From: Prunus persica
Lineage: Eukaryota > Streptophyta > Magnoliopsida > Rosales > Rosaceae
DNA: 64,000 bases
Direction of reading: 5' to 3'
Assembly: GCF_000346465.2 (NCBI RefSeq)
Contig: NC_034011.1
Span: forward strand, 22,642,264 to 22,706,263
The notes beneath the pieces are model-generated. The model was not told the DNA's origin. It worked only from the letters and a program-made list of their open reading frames with translations, and did not search any database. Every line of letters starts with the position of its first letter. Positions within the stretch are counted from its first letter, which is position 1. Positions 1 through 11,368 of this stretch are shown piece after piece. A program made the position numbers and the translations under genes.

Positions 1-246
1 TCACACATCTGGAGATTGTGCCGCGTTTCAGTGGGTTTGTCGCTTGATTATGGCTAAGGCCATCCAGGGTTAAACTTTTGGAAGCTTGATGGTAGTTCTT
101 CAGTGTACATAACAAGATCACGTTCATTCGAGCTTCCAGACAATAATGAGCACAATAGTTTGCCGTTGATAGTTTTCGGTGTGATCGAAAGTAGTTAATG
201 TGTTGATGTAGCCCTGGTAGTTTGCCACCCTGGTAGTTTGCCAGTA

Positions 247-2631
247 ATGGTTAGGTTCTCATGTTTCCAAGCTCACGTCCATTGCCCCAAACCTAAGGTA
301 AGTGGAACAATCACCGCGTTTGGTCATCGACACTTGTGATTTATTATGATTAGTTTGATGATTCATGGCTTATTTTGATTCCAAGTCTTGTTTTTTCAAA
401 CAGAAAACTCTTCAACCTTCAGTTGAAGCAATGCATAAAACATTACAAGTTTGTTCTCAAAATCAAGCTTTGAAGAATTCATCTGGCAAAACAAGCTTAA
501 ACCTATCACAGACAGAAGGAATTTCTCAAGTTAATAGCAGTTTAAAGCATGTATCTTCTCTTGAAGCTGATTGGAAATCAGGTGATATGGAAAGCAGCTT
601 CATTAAAGAAAGTGACCTCAAGGTTACTCAGACAGGGCGCATTATAAAGAGTAGGTCACTAGGAAGTGCATTATACCTGAAGGGGAGGGCTTCTGCTAAC
701 AATGACGCCGAGGATGAGACTGATCAAGGAATTTCTTGTGATGGTTCTCAGGATCACAATGGATTGGTGGTGCCAGATGGAAGTAGGGACAGAGGAGAAA
801 GCCCACCTGAACAATGTCAGACAAGTCCTACATCAGACTATTGTCAGGTACGTTCTGGGATTGTCAATAATGAATCAATTTTCTCAATCGGAGAACCATT
901 ACATACAGAAAAGGAAGGCCCTGAAAATTCTGATACTCCACCATCTGGAGAGTTTGGTATTGACTCTGGTGACCATACACCTCGTGCACCACAAGGGCTT
1001 GTTAAATCACATTCTTTTGCAAACATCAGTGCTTGTTCTCCGACTACCGAGGGGCATTCTCCTATTAACCGTTTACCAGTGCATTCAAGATCTTCTGAGG
1101 ACCTACATGCCTTAGGCATACAACGGAAAGGGATTTCAGTTCATGAGGCTGAAATTCAGGTAATACAAGAAAAGGATGATGATATCGGGGGTAAATCTGA
1201 GAACCGTAATTTTGAAAACTCCATTGATGATGGTTATGATTCCTGTAACTACTCTGGTTATGCAAAGGACTGGATAGTGCCAGCTACAGATGAGGTACGC
1301 ACGGAGAAAAACCTCCAAGGAGAATCCTCAGTTCAAAGTTGGAATGAATTGCCAAGCAAGGATTTTAGGGTTAAGCGCATTGAGGAATGGGTTAATAATC
1401 TTCAGCATAGCAGCCCGTTGGAAGAAACAAATGAATTGCCCCAATCTAATGATCAGGTGAAGAGAGACTCCAATGACTCAAATGGTTTGGTGGCTGCTAA
1501 GACGGATGCTAAGGTCACTCCTGGCATGGAAGCAGCTAAAAGATATATATCTTCTTTGAGTGCAGCTGCCACCACAGCTCACCTGGCAAATCATGGACTA
1601 GTAGTGATCCCATTTCTTAGTGCTTTTGTAAATCTGAAGGTGGTCAATTTATCTGGAAATTCCATAGGTTCGCCTCTCTAAACTCATCTGTTCCATTCGA
1701 ATATTTATCATTGTTCTTTCGGTATGCTTTTTTGCTCATTATGTTTGCATACTCGCTGCAGTGAGGATAACTGCTGGTGCTCTTCCTAGAGGACTTCATA
1801 TGTTGAATCTGTCAAAAAACAATATTTCTACCATTGAGGGTTTGCGTGAACTCACAAGACTTCGTGTCCTGGACCTGAGCTACAACAGGATTTTGAGAAT
1901 TGGACATGGTAGGTGCTTACATTGAATTATATAATTCTCAAAAAGTTGCTGGCTTTCTTGTTTATTACCCCTGAATAGTTCATGTCATAACTTAATTTTT
2001 TTCCGTTTTTGAAGGCCTAGCTTCTTGTTCCTCTCTAAAGGAGTTGTACTTGGCTGGAAACAAAATCAGTGAGGTGGAGGGTCTTCATCGCCTCTTAAAA
2101 CTGACCGTTCTGGATCTGCGTTTTAACAAAATCTCGACAGCAAAGTGCCTAGGTCAGCTTGCAGCTAACTACAACTCCTTGCAAGCCATCAGCTTGGAAG
2201 GAAACCCAGCTCAGAAGAATGTTGGAGACGACCAATTGAAGAAGTATCTGCAAGGACTTCTTCCCCACATGGCTTACTACAACCGGCAGCAGATCAAGAA
2301 TAGCACCCTGAAGGATGCTGCAGATCGGTCCGTGCGGTTAGGCATTAGTAACCACCAGTTTGATCGTGGCCTTAGACCAGATCACAAGGCTCCAAGGAAG
2401 GCTAGCCACGGTATATCATCTCACAGGCCATCAACTCACGGCCATGGAAATCAATCTGTAGTGCCGCTGAAGAAGTCCAGGGCTCGTCATGGGCACCTCC
2501 CTCCCAGTGGAACTAAAGCATCGACACATAGTCGACATCACTACTTTGATTTGGGCAGCAAACTTATGAACCTCAAACAGGACCTCTCCATGCGCAGGAG
2601 TCGGAGCGAGGGAACTATGGCAGCTATGTGA
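247..2631 (+). CDS. Leucine-rich-repeat protein, outer-arm-dynein-light-chain-1-like (4 exons)
   Basis: Proposed CDS join(247..297, 404..1667, 1762..1908, 2015..2631), 692 aa. The ATG at 365 lies inside intron 1. The better start is 247, encoding a 17-residue first exon (MVRFSCFQAHVHCPKPK) ending at a GTAAGT donor and splicing in frame to the CAG acceptor at 401-403. Residues 1 to about 400 are hydrophilic, Ser/Asp-rich and probably disordered. Residues about 410-580 form SDS22-type LRRs (VVNLSGNSI, LHMLNLSKNNIS, LRVLDLSYNRI, LKELYLAGNKIS, LTVLDLRFNKIS) with an LRR cap, crossing introns 2 and 3 in frame. The tail is basic and His/Ser-rich. Land plants keep this family although angiosperms lack motile cilia; a cytoskeletal or scaffold role is inference. 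It resembles Arabidopsis At4g03260 by recollection. Confidence 0.88.
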
Positions 2632-3060
2632 GGTTTTATTTTCATGCTTTGTAGTGGTTCATACATTTTGTTGGGTTTTGGTTTGTGTTTGGATTTCTAT
2701 GTTTGCATAATGTATTAACTTTGTGATACTTTAATTTTTCTGCGCTTTCTGAAGACCCTATTAGTTTGTTAAATGGTTGAATTTCTGAACACCCTATTAG
2801 TTTGTTAAATGGTTGTGTTGGAAATTGCACCATCCTGCTTAATTTGAACAAGATCAATGAACGATGCTCAAACAAACAGTATAGATGTTGGTTTGCATGA
2901 AATCAATATCAAAAGAGAGAGTAATTTTACACACAATTTACAGTTTACAATGAGAACAGAGGCAGCTAAGTAAAGAACAATTTACACCTTCCATAATTAC
3001 AATAAGATTTAACCCATGCAAAACCCTTCAACCTTTAACCCATGCAGCCCTGTTGCCTTC
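2632..3060. other. Intergenic: convergent 3' ends of the LRR and USP genes
   Basis: AT-rich sequence between two convergent genes. It contains a short duplicated phrase (CCCTATTAGTTTGTTAAATGG at about 2757 and 2793). I see no further gene. Confidence 0.5.
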
Positions 3061-3854
3061 TCAAGCAATTTCTGCAACATAAAAGAACAAAAAAAATAAA
3101 TATATCCAGACTACGTCAATTTTCAGCCAAGTAAATGATAAATATTTGATGATATATAGCCAATCAAACCTTGAGGGTCATCTTCACCGGAATCGGCGTC
3201 ACTGAGCTCCTCGTGGTCCTCCTCAGGCACCGGGTGGAGCTCGACCGGGTTAGGGCCATTGGGTTCGGACCCGTCCGAGTCATCCGAAAACCTCACCACC
3301 ACAACTGGGCAAACACAGTGCTGGACGCAGTAATCGGTGACGCTGCCGAGCCGGCCCACCTTGGCGGCGCGCTTGGAAGCGCCGAAGCCGCGGCTGCCCA
3401 TTATGACGACGCCGAGCCGGAGCCTCTCGACTTCCAAGCACAGCCGCTCCTTCATGTCGTGGTCCTTAACTATGTGAATTTTGAACGGAATTTGAGCCTC
3501 CACCAGCGGCTGGGCCAGGTCGGCCGCTTTGGTTGTGGTGAAGGCATCGAAGTCATCTTCCAGCTTCTGCCGGGACTCGGAGGAGGAAACGGCGTCGTTG
3601 GGGAGGTTGGGGTCGACAGAGCCCCAGTCGGCGCCGTAGAGGCCGCTTGTGGGGCGCACGTGTAGGAGGACGACGGAGTCCCCGGGCCGGAGGTAGTTCT
3701 GTACGGCCCATTGGACGGCGAAGGCGCTCTCCTCGCTTAAATCGACGGCGATCGCGACCTTCCGCTGGTCCCCGCCGGAGGCTGTTGGGGCGGCGCTGGT
3801 TAGCGGGAAACGCGAGGAGGAAGGTTGGATGTCTACGGACGGTGGTGGGTTCAT
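3061..3854 (-). CDS. Universal stress protein A-like (PHOS32/PHOS34-like)
   Basis: The ATG at 3854-3852 opens a 243-codon frame ending at 3123. The USP fold starts at about residue 30 (RKVAIAVDLSEESAFAVQWA), continues through VVLLHVRPTS and KIHIVKDHDMKERLC, and reaches the nucleotide-binding signature GSRGFGASK and the CVCPVVVVR strand near residues 150-185, then an acidic tail. The family binds ATP and its PHOS32/34 branch is a MAP-kinase substrate; that role here is inference. A better 3' end is likely: donor CAAG|GTTTG at 3170/3169 joined to an 11-nt terminal exon at 3071-3061 behind TTGCAG, giving the ending DDPQEIA. The unspliced ending is the alternative. A truncated paralogue lies at 18953-19232. 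Confidence 0.9.
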
Positions 3855-4893
3855 TGTCGGCGATACGGTTTTTGGTACTAATTTGGATACTTGGTGGGAT
3901 GTTATGCTATACTATTTGATGAATCTAAATATCCAGAAACAAAAAAACAAAAACAAAGAGGTTGATTTCTATTTTAATCAACAATGGTCATGAAGATTTA
4001 AACATCCTTGCAAGTATTGATTTATAATGGAGGATGATGACTGAGTGAGGGACATGGATGTTTAATTGGCCTCACGATGCCCATGGTCAGCGGAGAGATA
4101 ATGTTTTATGTTCCTAGTATCTGTGAATTGATGTAACTGCAACCATCGCCGGGAGGAGCTGATAATGACATGTTTGTCTGTTTTAGATTAATTCATTCAT
4201 ACGTGTGGCCCGTGGTGTGGTATGTGATTCAGAACCTTATGTCGTTATTAGTTGATTAAATGGAGGTAAATTCTGAGAAGGAAACATAGAAGAAGCATAC
4301 AAATAGTTTTGTACGGTTGAATGGGCTCATTGGATTTGAGTTTGAATCTTGGAAGAGAGAGGTTGGTGGATTGTAGATGCTGGACAAAAAGCCAACGATT
4401 CATTTGGGCCGAAATGGGGAGGGCAAGATCAGCTTGTCTTTCACTGTGAGTGAGGCGTTTGAGGACCTAGACATGAACGGCCTTTTACTTTCAAGCTTGT
4501 TGGCAGCTATCAAAATGTCAATTATAATGAAGCTGGATAATAGCTGTAAAGTCCCATGTCTATATCCACCCAACCTACTCACTATTTTGGTGTTAAATGA
4601 CATAGACGATACACCTAGCCTTGCTTTCAATTATAATATGTCAAAGTAGAAAAATAATCATGCGTGGCATATCGTGATTGATTTGGAATGTCCACGTTTA
4701 AAGTGGTAATGTGGAAGTAATGAACCAAAAAAAGACATCACTACACTTCATTTATGGTTTGAAACTCATGACAGTGATCTATTATTAAGAAATTACTTTT
4801 GACAAAATCCCATTTTTATTGTTGTGGAAGAGTTTGCAGTTTGTTGGTGTTATGGGGCCTGAGGCCCAAGAATAAGAACAACCGCAACTAAAG
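3855..4893. other. USP promoter and duplicated spacer
   Basis: Non-coding spacer, matched in the right copy in pieces at 19233-19702, 24345-24658 and 30912-31303. An open frame at 4377-4649 is disrupted in the other copy by a stop and substitutions, so I do not call it a gene. Confidence 0.6.
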
Positions 4894-4896
4894 TAA

Positions 4897-6117
4897 GGAC
4901 TCATTTGGGAGTGCTTTTCGAGCAACGAAAATCGTTTTTAAATAGGTGAAAGCACTTCTGTATTTTAAAAATGGTGTTTGGCAAAAATTGCAAAAATGCT
5001 TTGGGTGAGATCTAAAAGCACTTTGAGTGGTTTTGGAAGAAGCACTTGAGAGGTGCTTCTTCTTAAAAGTGCTGCAAGACAAAAATAAGGGAAGCACTTG
5101 GCTCCCTTTAATGAAACTTTTAAAATGCCGAAGATACTCATGTTTATTTATTTTTAAATGCCAAAATACCCTCTCTTTTTTTTTCTCTCTCCTATAACCA
5201 AAACACTGCCCGTGAAAAGTCCAACAGATGCCAAAACACCCATAGAAACCCTTAAGCTTCTATTCCATCTCTCTCATAGCTTCTCTCAATATTGAAAAGA
5301 TTTGCTATTTATTTTCTGACTTTATTTGTGAAGAAGACTACTGTGGTTCAAAGCTATAGCTGTGAACTCGTTTCTCCAAAGGTAAGGCTTCCTTCTCTTT
5401 GTCTAGAAGGGCGACTGATTTGCTAAAAAGAATGTTGAAGATGATGTTGACATATTCCTAGAAGTTGTAAGGAACATAACCTAGAGCTATCATCTCCAAA
5501 ATCCATGTCTACAAACTTTCCCACTTCCTAATTTACTTAAATCTGGTGCATTCACATAAGCTATGGAGAGCCACTCTGAAATGGAAGACATGGATTTAAT
5601 CAGTCGTAAAATTCCGAATTTTGTATACATAACTTTAAATTTCAATAAAACTTAATGCCCTTTCCAATTTAAATTTGAAAAAATTTCTCGAACATTAGAA
5701 GAACAGTATACATATTCAACAGGAAAAGACAAATGAAAGTAAAAAAATTCACACTACACAGTGAACCAACAAAGGAAGATAGCAGCAGCATATATGCATG
5801 AAGCCGACTATCAGCTTGTGGAAAACGTATTCTATTCCTCAATAATTTATATTTTATCCTTTGTTCACAGGAAACAGAACTTAATTAAGAACAATTGAAA
5901 CAACACAAATACAGTGAACCAGATGTCGACCTAAAAGACTCAAGAGAAAAAGATGAGAACAGAAAAGAAGCCTCAAGGTAACCTTTTACTGTGTTAGCCA
6001 AACACTCAACAAAATATCAAAAGTACTTTTAAATGTGACATCTAAACGACAAATTGCTTCTTTATAGAAGCGCTACTGACATAAGCGCTTCGGGAAGAAG
6101 CACTTCCAAACGAGCAC
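4897..6117. mobile_element. Non-autonomous DNA transposon, 1.2 kb, TSD TAA
   Basis: The terminal inverted repeats read GGACTCATTTGGGAGTGCTT on the left and, reverse-complemented, GTGCTCGTTTGGAAGTGCTT on the right. TAA flanks both sides (4894-4896, 6118-6120). The right duplicated block has the uninterrupted empty site AAAGTAAATAGCC at 31302-31312. The 3-bp TWA target and GTTTGG termini fit PIF/Harbinger-type elements. No transposase frame is visible, so it must have been mobilised in trans. Confidence 0.85.
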
Positions 6118-6120
6118 TAA

Positions 6121-6906
6121 ATAGCCCTGAAACAATAATAACATGACTTTTTTTTTTTTGGGCCAAGTTCACAAAGCTTGTCAGCAACACCATGAGATGA
6201 GACAAATTAACATGGCCAGCCCAAACAACATGGAATATAGCTGGGGTCTAGCTTGAGGGGTTCAAGCCCACCATTAGACTATTTGAAATGTTTAAATTTA
6301 TTAGTTTCTTCGTATATGTTGATAGTGGGATTGAACCACTCAAATAAATTGCTCACTCTAAACTCCTCATTATAGTCTTTCCGTGACTTGAGGCAACCAA
6401 ACATCATCTCAAATTTTATGTTCACTTATTTTTTGTGAAGATGCCAAAGGGTCAGTAGTTTAGTGGTAAGAGCATTTGCTAGCATATTAGTAATTACAGG
6501 TTGGAATCGCAATGACACCTTCCATTCCCCTTTCCAAATTTTGACAACAAAAAATTAAATTAAATTATGAGAAGGTAACATAAAAATTTATATGATTTGT
6601 CACATCATCATCAGTAGCATGGTTGATTTATATTTATGCTGCATGTTTGTTAATAAATATCCAAAATTGATCATTCACATATACAAATTGTAAGACATTG
6701 AGGCCCCCGAAAGACCTATCAAAGACTATTAATTAAACCTCCCATGCTCTTGCAATAATGCACAAGTTAAGTTAGTAGCGGTGGAGCACAATTTGCGCTC
6801 TCCTTATATTTATTTTTCTGCCAACTAGCTAAAAAAGCTTGACCAGAGGTCAAGATAGAACCTAGCAACAAGCAGGGCTGCGATGAATGAGTCTTTATTA
6901 TTTCCC
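6121..6906. other. Duplicated spacer, no gene
   Basis: Non-coding, homologous to 31304-32122 in the right copy. It contains the tRNA-like patch at 6449-6520 and nothing else that I can support. Confidence 0.6.
6449..6520 (+). repeat. tRNA-derived (SINE-like) patch
   Basis: An A-box-like TAGTTTAGTGG and a B-box-like GGTTGGAATCG lie at tRNA-type spacing, but no complete cloverleaf can be drawn and there is no clean anticodon arm. A diverged copy sits at about 31659-31722 in the other block, so the patch predates the duplication. It is probably an old SINE head or a decayed tRNA. Confidence 0.35.
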
Positions 6907-6909
6907 TTC

Positions 6910-7995
6910 GGAGTCGTTTGGCACAGCGGACTGTCATGGACTGGATTAAATCCTGGGACTGTCTCGGATTAGCTCGGATTGGCCTAAGCTGGATTAAGTA
7001 CTGACCTACGTTTAGTGCTGCGTCGGACTAAGAAGCTGGATTGTAAAAATAGTGAAGACCTATGTTTGGTGCTGTGTCGTCGGATTAAAAAATAATTATT
7101 GTAATATTTAAATTTAAAACAATAATTTTACATAAAAAAGACAACAAAAATTCTGAATTTTTTTAAAATCTAAAATTATCTTAAACAAAAAAACTCATTA
7201 GATGCAGACCCAACTCAACCTCCCCATTCTTTTTACTTTCTTTTTATATTTTTTTTTCCTCTCTATTTTTTGTTTTGTTTAAAATAATTAGGTTCATTGC
7301 ATTGGAAGACAGATAGAAAAAACAAAGGTTTTGCTTCTTATGGATCAAATCATCAATGCCTGCTGCGATTCCCCTACCCCACTGAAGCCATCTTCTCTTG
7401 CTCCCTAGGATTAATAGATTCATTCTTGCCTCTCTCTCTCTCCCCCATCATAACCCACTTCCAGATCCCCTTTTTCCCCAGTTCTCATTCTCCCCTTTTG
7501 ACTCTCTTTTTTTTTTTTTAATTCAATCAAGAAAGCTTCAAACATTGGCTTTAGCAAATGTGTTCTCCCAAGCATGCCGCACATCCTCTTCGATCTTGGC
7601 AAGCCAGTGATCTGGGTTTGTTTGGTTGCAGAAATTAGATAACCTCATGAGGAATCATAGCAGATAGAAAGGGCTCTATGGGTCAACTGATTGGGTGTTC
7701 AATTGGGTGTTGTTGTTGCTGTCGATAGGGTTGGTGGTGGTGATAGTGAGGTTGGGCGATGATAGTGCGAAGGTTTAGTTCTGCGATGGTTTAGTTCGAA
7801 CTCCCGAGTTCAATATAGCGTGGGTGTTATATTGCGAGCTGCTTTTCAAGCTCGCTAAATTGGAGCAACGAGTGAGGGAGATTTTTCACTGTTGGACTAT
7901 ATAATCTCATTTAAGTTAGTCCCTTATCTTAACAAACATGGGTTTCAAGTACTATTTAAGATAGTCCAATCTAGTGAAGCCTACCAAACACACCC
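6910..7995. mobile_element. Non-autonomous DNA transposon, 1.1 kb, TSD TTC
   Basis: The left end is GGAGTCGTTTGGCACAGCGG. The right end, reverse-complemented, is GGGTGTGTTTGGTAGGCTTC. TTC flanks both sides (6907-6909, 7996-7998). The right block reads straight through this site (CCCTTCAAGTAC at 32121-32132). Subterminal GGATTAA/GGACT motifs are repeated. Open frames near 7297-7610 overlap pyrimidine-rich DNA and are not supported as genes. Superfamily uncertain; PIF/Harbinger-like by ends. Confidence 0.8.
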
Positions 7996-8248
7996 TTCAA
8001 GTACTAAGGTTGGTTTCAACATTTATCACACAAAAAGACAAATGAAATGAACGGCTGAGATTGCTTCCGTATGAACCCAACCAGTGATGATTTTCTATCT
8101 GATGAACCACCAGCCACAAGTTACATTGGCTGGAAAAATATTTGCCTCTGCCATGGAAGAAAGGATACAAGATATTACAACCACTACCCTAAAATAAAAA
8201 TAAAATAAAAATAAAAAAAAAAAAAAAGCAATAAAGCACACATCTAGC

Positions 8249-8840
8249 TAGGGCTTGTCAATGGGCCGAGCCGGGTTGACCTGGCCTAAATTTAATGGGC
8301 TTGGGCCGGACCGGACCGGACTTTAAAGAGGAGAGAGAAAATACCAGGCCGGGTTTTTTTAGAAAATTCAAAGCCCAAGCCCGACTCATGGGCCGGGCTT
8401 GAGAAAGCCTATCAGGCCGGGCCAGGCTAAGCCCAACAGGTCAGGCCTAAACGGGCCTACTTCATAAAAAATAAAAATAAAATAAAATAAATCATAAACT
8501 TAATCATAATGGCATTTTAGTCCAAATTTGAGATTAAACTCACTTAATTCCAATATTTTCACATCAAATCAAATTCATAAAACACCCAATAAATCACACA
8601 ATTTAATAAGATTTTTCACAAAAATAATAAAACCAAGTATTATTTTTTAGATTATTACATAATTAGATCGAAATACGTTTTAAAAAATAATAAGTATCAA
8701 AAAAATATTTTTTTTAAAGGATGGTATGAATAAATATGCAAATATTTGGTGATGTGTTCAAGAAAAGCATGATTATATTTGGTGGTACAATTATATTTCG
8801 TGATATGATTATATTTGGTGATGTGATATGTTGTTCATCT

Positions 8841-8871
<31 letters not shown>

Positions 8872-9215
8872 GTTGAATTAATAATTGACATAAATTAATG
8901 TGCTAATCATCCAATTATAAACTAGGAATGAGTAAAGAAAAGTAAATGAAATGAAACAAATTATATATGTGATTTAAGTGATATAATCCTAAACCTAAAC
9001 TCTTATTTATACATAATTATATATGTATGCGGGTCTAGCTGGCCGGGCTTTTGTGGGCCGGCCGGACGGGGCTTTCTTGGGCTTAATCAGGCCGAGTTGG
9101 GCTTCAGACACCCAAGCCCAAGTCTAGCCCAGCCCAAGGAGAGTCAGGCTTTTTTTCGATGGGGCAAGCGGGTCCCTATCTGCCCATGAGCCCGCGGGCC
9201 AAATGATGAGGCCTA
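8249..9215. mobile_element. hAT-like non-autonomous transposon, 8-bp TSD
   Basis: The termini are TAGGGCTTGTCAATGGGCCG and, reverse-complemented from the right, TAGGCCTCATCATTTGGCCCG-type sequence. They are flanked by CATCTAGC (8241-8248) and AATCTAGC (9216-9223), an 8-bp target duplication typical of hAT elements. The right block has the empty site GATCTAGCAAAG at 32302-32313. GC-rich GGGCCGG/GCCCGG arms at both ends enclose an AT-rich core with a (TA)n run at 8841-8866. No transposase frame is present. Confidence 0.8.
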
Positions 9216-9250
9216 AATCTAGCAAAGAAAGTGATTTGTGTAGCTTTTCC

Positions 9251-9485
9251 TGCTAAAATATGAAAACTATAGGAGAATATTTGTTTGTGGGAATTTTCTG
9301 TGTATTCTTCTCCTTGTAAGAAGTCATATTTATAATACAACAAAACCTGAATAGGCAAGTAAATAATAAATTCCTAAATCTATTTACAGTAGGAAATTAG
9401 GAATTAAAGTAAATCAATTACAATTATAATAGGAATTTTTAGTGTGTAAGGAAAGTAAGTCAATAGTCCACAAGTCACGCCAACA
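9251..9485 (-). repeat. 3' LTR of copia element 1
   Basis: 235 bp, terminating TGCTAAAA...CCAACA in plus-strand reading. It differs from its partner at 14160-14394 by scattered substitutions, so the insertion is not very recent. Confidence 0.9.
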
Positions 9486-9585
9486 CTCGCCCTCACATTG
9501 GTGCATAGATGTCGTCAATGCCCAATTGATTTAGTGAATTGTGGATTGCTTTACTGGAAATCACCTTTGTCAAAATATCCGCCAA

Positions 9586-10930
9586 TTAATTCTCGTATAT
9601 CACGAAAGGAAATTGAAACACTTTAGCCTCAAGCTTTTGTTTGATAAAGTGTCGATCCACCTTAATATGTTTAGTACGATCATGTTGAACCAGATTTTGT
9701 GCAATGGCTATAGCAGCCTTGTTGTCACAAAAGAGATTCATTGTGGATATAGGTTTATACCCAAGTTCAGTAAGCAACTTTCTTAACCACGTAAGTTTAC
9801 AAATCCCTTTAGTCATGCCTCTGAACTCGGCTTCTGCACTAGATAAAGCTACTACATTTTGTTTCTTGCTCCTCTATGCCACCAAATTACCTCCCACAAA
9901 TGTGAAGTAACCTGATGTGAATTTTCTATCTGTTACATTACCTGCCCAATCTACATCTGAATAACTATCAATATTCAGATGACCATACTTTGAAAACATA
10001 AGTCCTTTTCCAGGTGCAGACTTCAAATATCTAAGTATCCGAAGAACTGCATTCATGCGGTCTTCACTTGGAGAGTGCATAAATTGACTGACAACGCTCA
10101 CCGTATAAGCAATGTCTAGTCGAGTATGTGACAAATAGATCAATCTTCCCACTAACCTTTGGTATCTTTCTTTGTTAGTTGGAACTTGATCCGAATATTC
10201 TCTAAGATGATGATTCTGAACAATAGGAGTGTCCGCAGGTTTGCAATATAACATTCTTGTGTCTGTCAACAAGTCCAAGACATATTTCCTTTGAGAGAGA
10301 AATATGCTTTGCTGCGATCGAGCCACCTTAATTCCCAAGAAATACTTGAGTCCACCTAGATCTTTCATCTCAAACTCAGTAGCCAAATAGTCTTGTAGCT
10401 GTGATATTTCCTGTTTATCATTCCCAGTAATAATTAATTCATCAACATAGATTATTAATGTTGTTACTTTTTCTTTTCAGTGTTTCAAGAATATAGTATG
10501 ATCTGAGTTGCACTGTTTGAAACCACCATGGTGAACCGTCCAAACCATGCACGTGGTGACTGTTTCAATCCATAAAATGCTTTTCGTAATCTGCATACTG
10601 TTCCAGTCTGAGTAGTATTATATCTAGGAGGAATGTCCATGTACACCTCCTCTATGAGTTTGCCATGTAGAAAAGCATTCTTTACATCAAACTGGTGTAG
10701 TGGCCAATCCAAATTAGCTACAAGGAACAATAAGACTCTGACGGTGTTTAACTTTGTAACTGGTGCAAAGATATCTTCATAGTCTATACCATAGGTCTGT
10801 GTGTACCATTTTGTCATAAGTCTTGCCTTGTATAGCTCAATAGATCCATCTGCATTGTATTTTATAGTAAACACTCATCTATATCCGACAGTCTTTTTTC
10901 CTCATGGTATAGTCTCCAATGTCCAAGTCT
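9586..10930 (-). pseudogene. Copia reverse transcriptase and RNase H remnants
   Basis: Minus-strand fragments: RT N-terminal part at about 10485-10930 (DYEDIFAPVTKLNTVRVLL, HQFDVKNAFLHGKLIEEVYM), RT C-terminal and connection part at 9874-10386 (FEMKDLGGLKYFLGIKV, TPIVQNHHL, YLSHTRLDIAYTVSVVSQFMH), and RNase H tail at 9586-9816 (NLFCDNKAAIAIAQN, HDRTKHIKVDRHFIKQKL). They lie in different frames and are separated by stops. Confidence 0.85.
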
Positions 10931-11368
10931 AATTTTTCTCAAGAGCATTCAACTCCTCTTTTATAGCTTGGACCCACTTAGGATCTTTCAATGTTTCAGA
11001 GACCTTGGTTGGAATATAGATAGCAGACAACTGATGCACAAAAGCCTTGAGTGGGTCAGACAGCTTCTCAGTGGATACATGATTTGCAATTGGATACTTA
11101 GATGTTTTGCCAATATCAGGTGAATAACTGTTTGGTGGCTTCCCACAATTTTGCCTGAAAGGTAATTGATATCCAATAGATTTATCCTCTAAATGCACAA
11201 GTCTAGTAGGAGTAGCTACCTCAAAGATATTCTCAGGAGATTGGTCCGTTGGTACTATTGAGTGAGAGGGAGGTCTTCATCTTGTTGTCCTAAGTTGTTT
11301 GTAGGAGTATGACTCGAATCAAAAACAGCTTCACAAGGGTTAGGCGATCGATCGTTGTTTGGCAAAGA

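Noticed and set aside
3171..3919. Long plus-strand frames opposite USP
   Set aside because: Shadows caused by GC-rich codons of the USP gene.
4377..4649. Open frame of 90 codons partly conserved in the duplicated block at about 24485
   Set aside because: The copy carries a stop after LLLSS and amino-acid changes; no domain is recognisable, so it is shared non-coding DNA.
7297..7610. Frames inside the 1.1 kb TTC element
   Set aside because: Low-complexity pyrimidine-rich DNA with no transposase motif, inside an insertion absent from the other copy.
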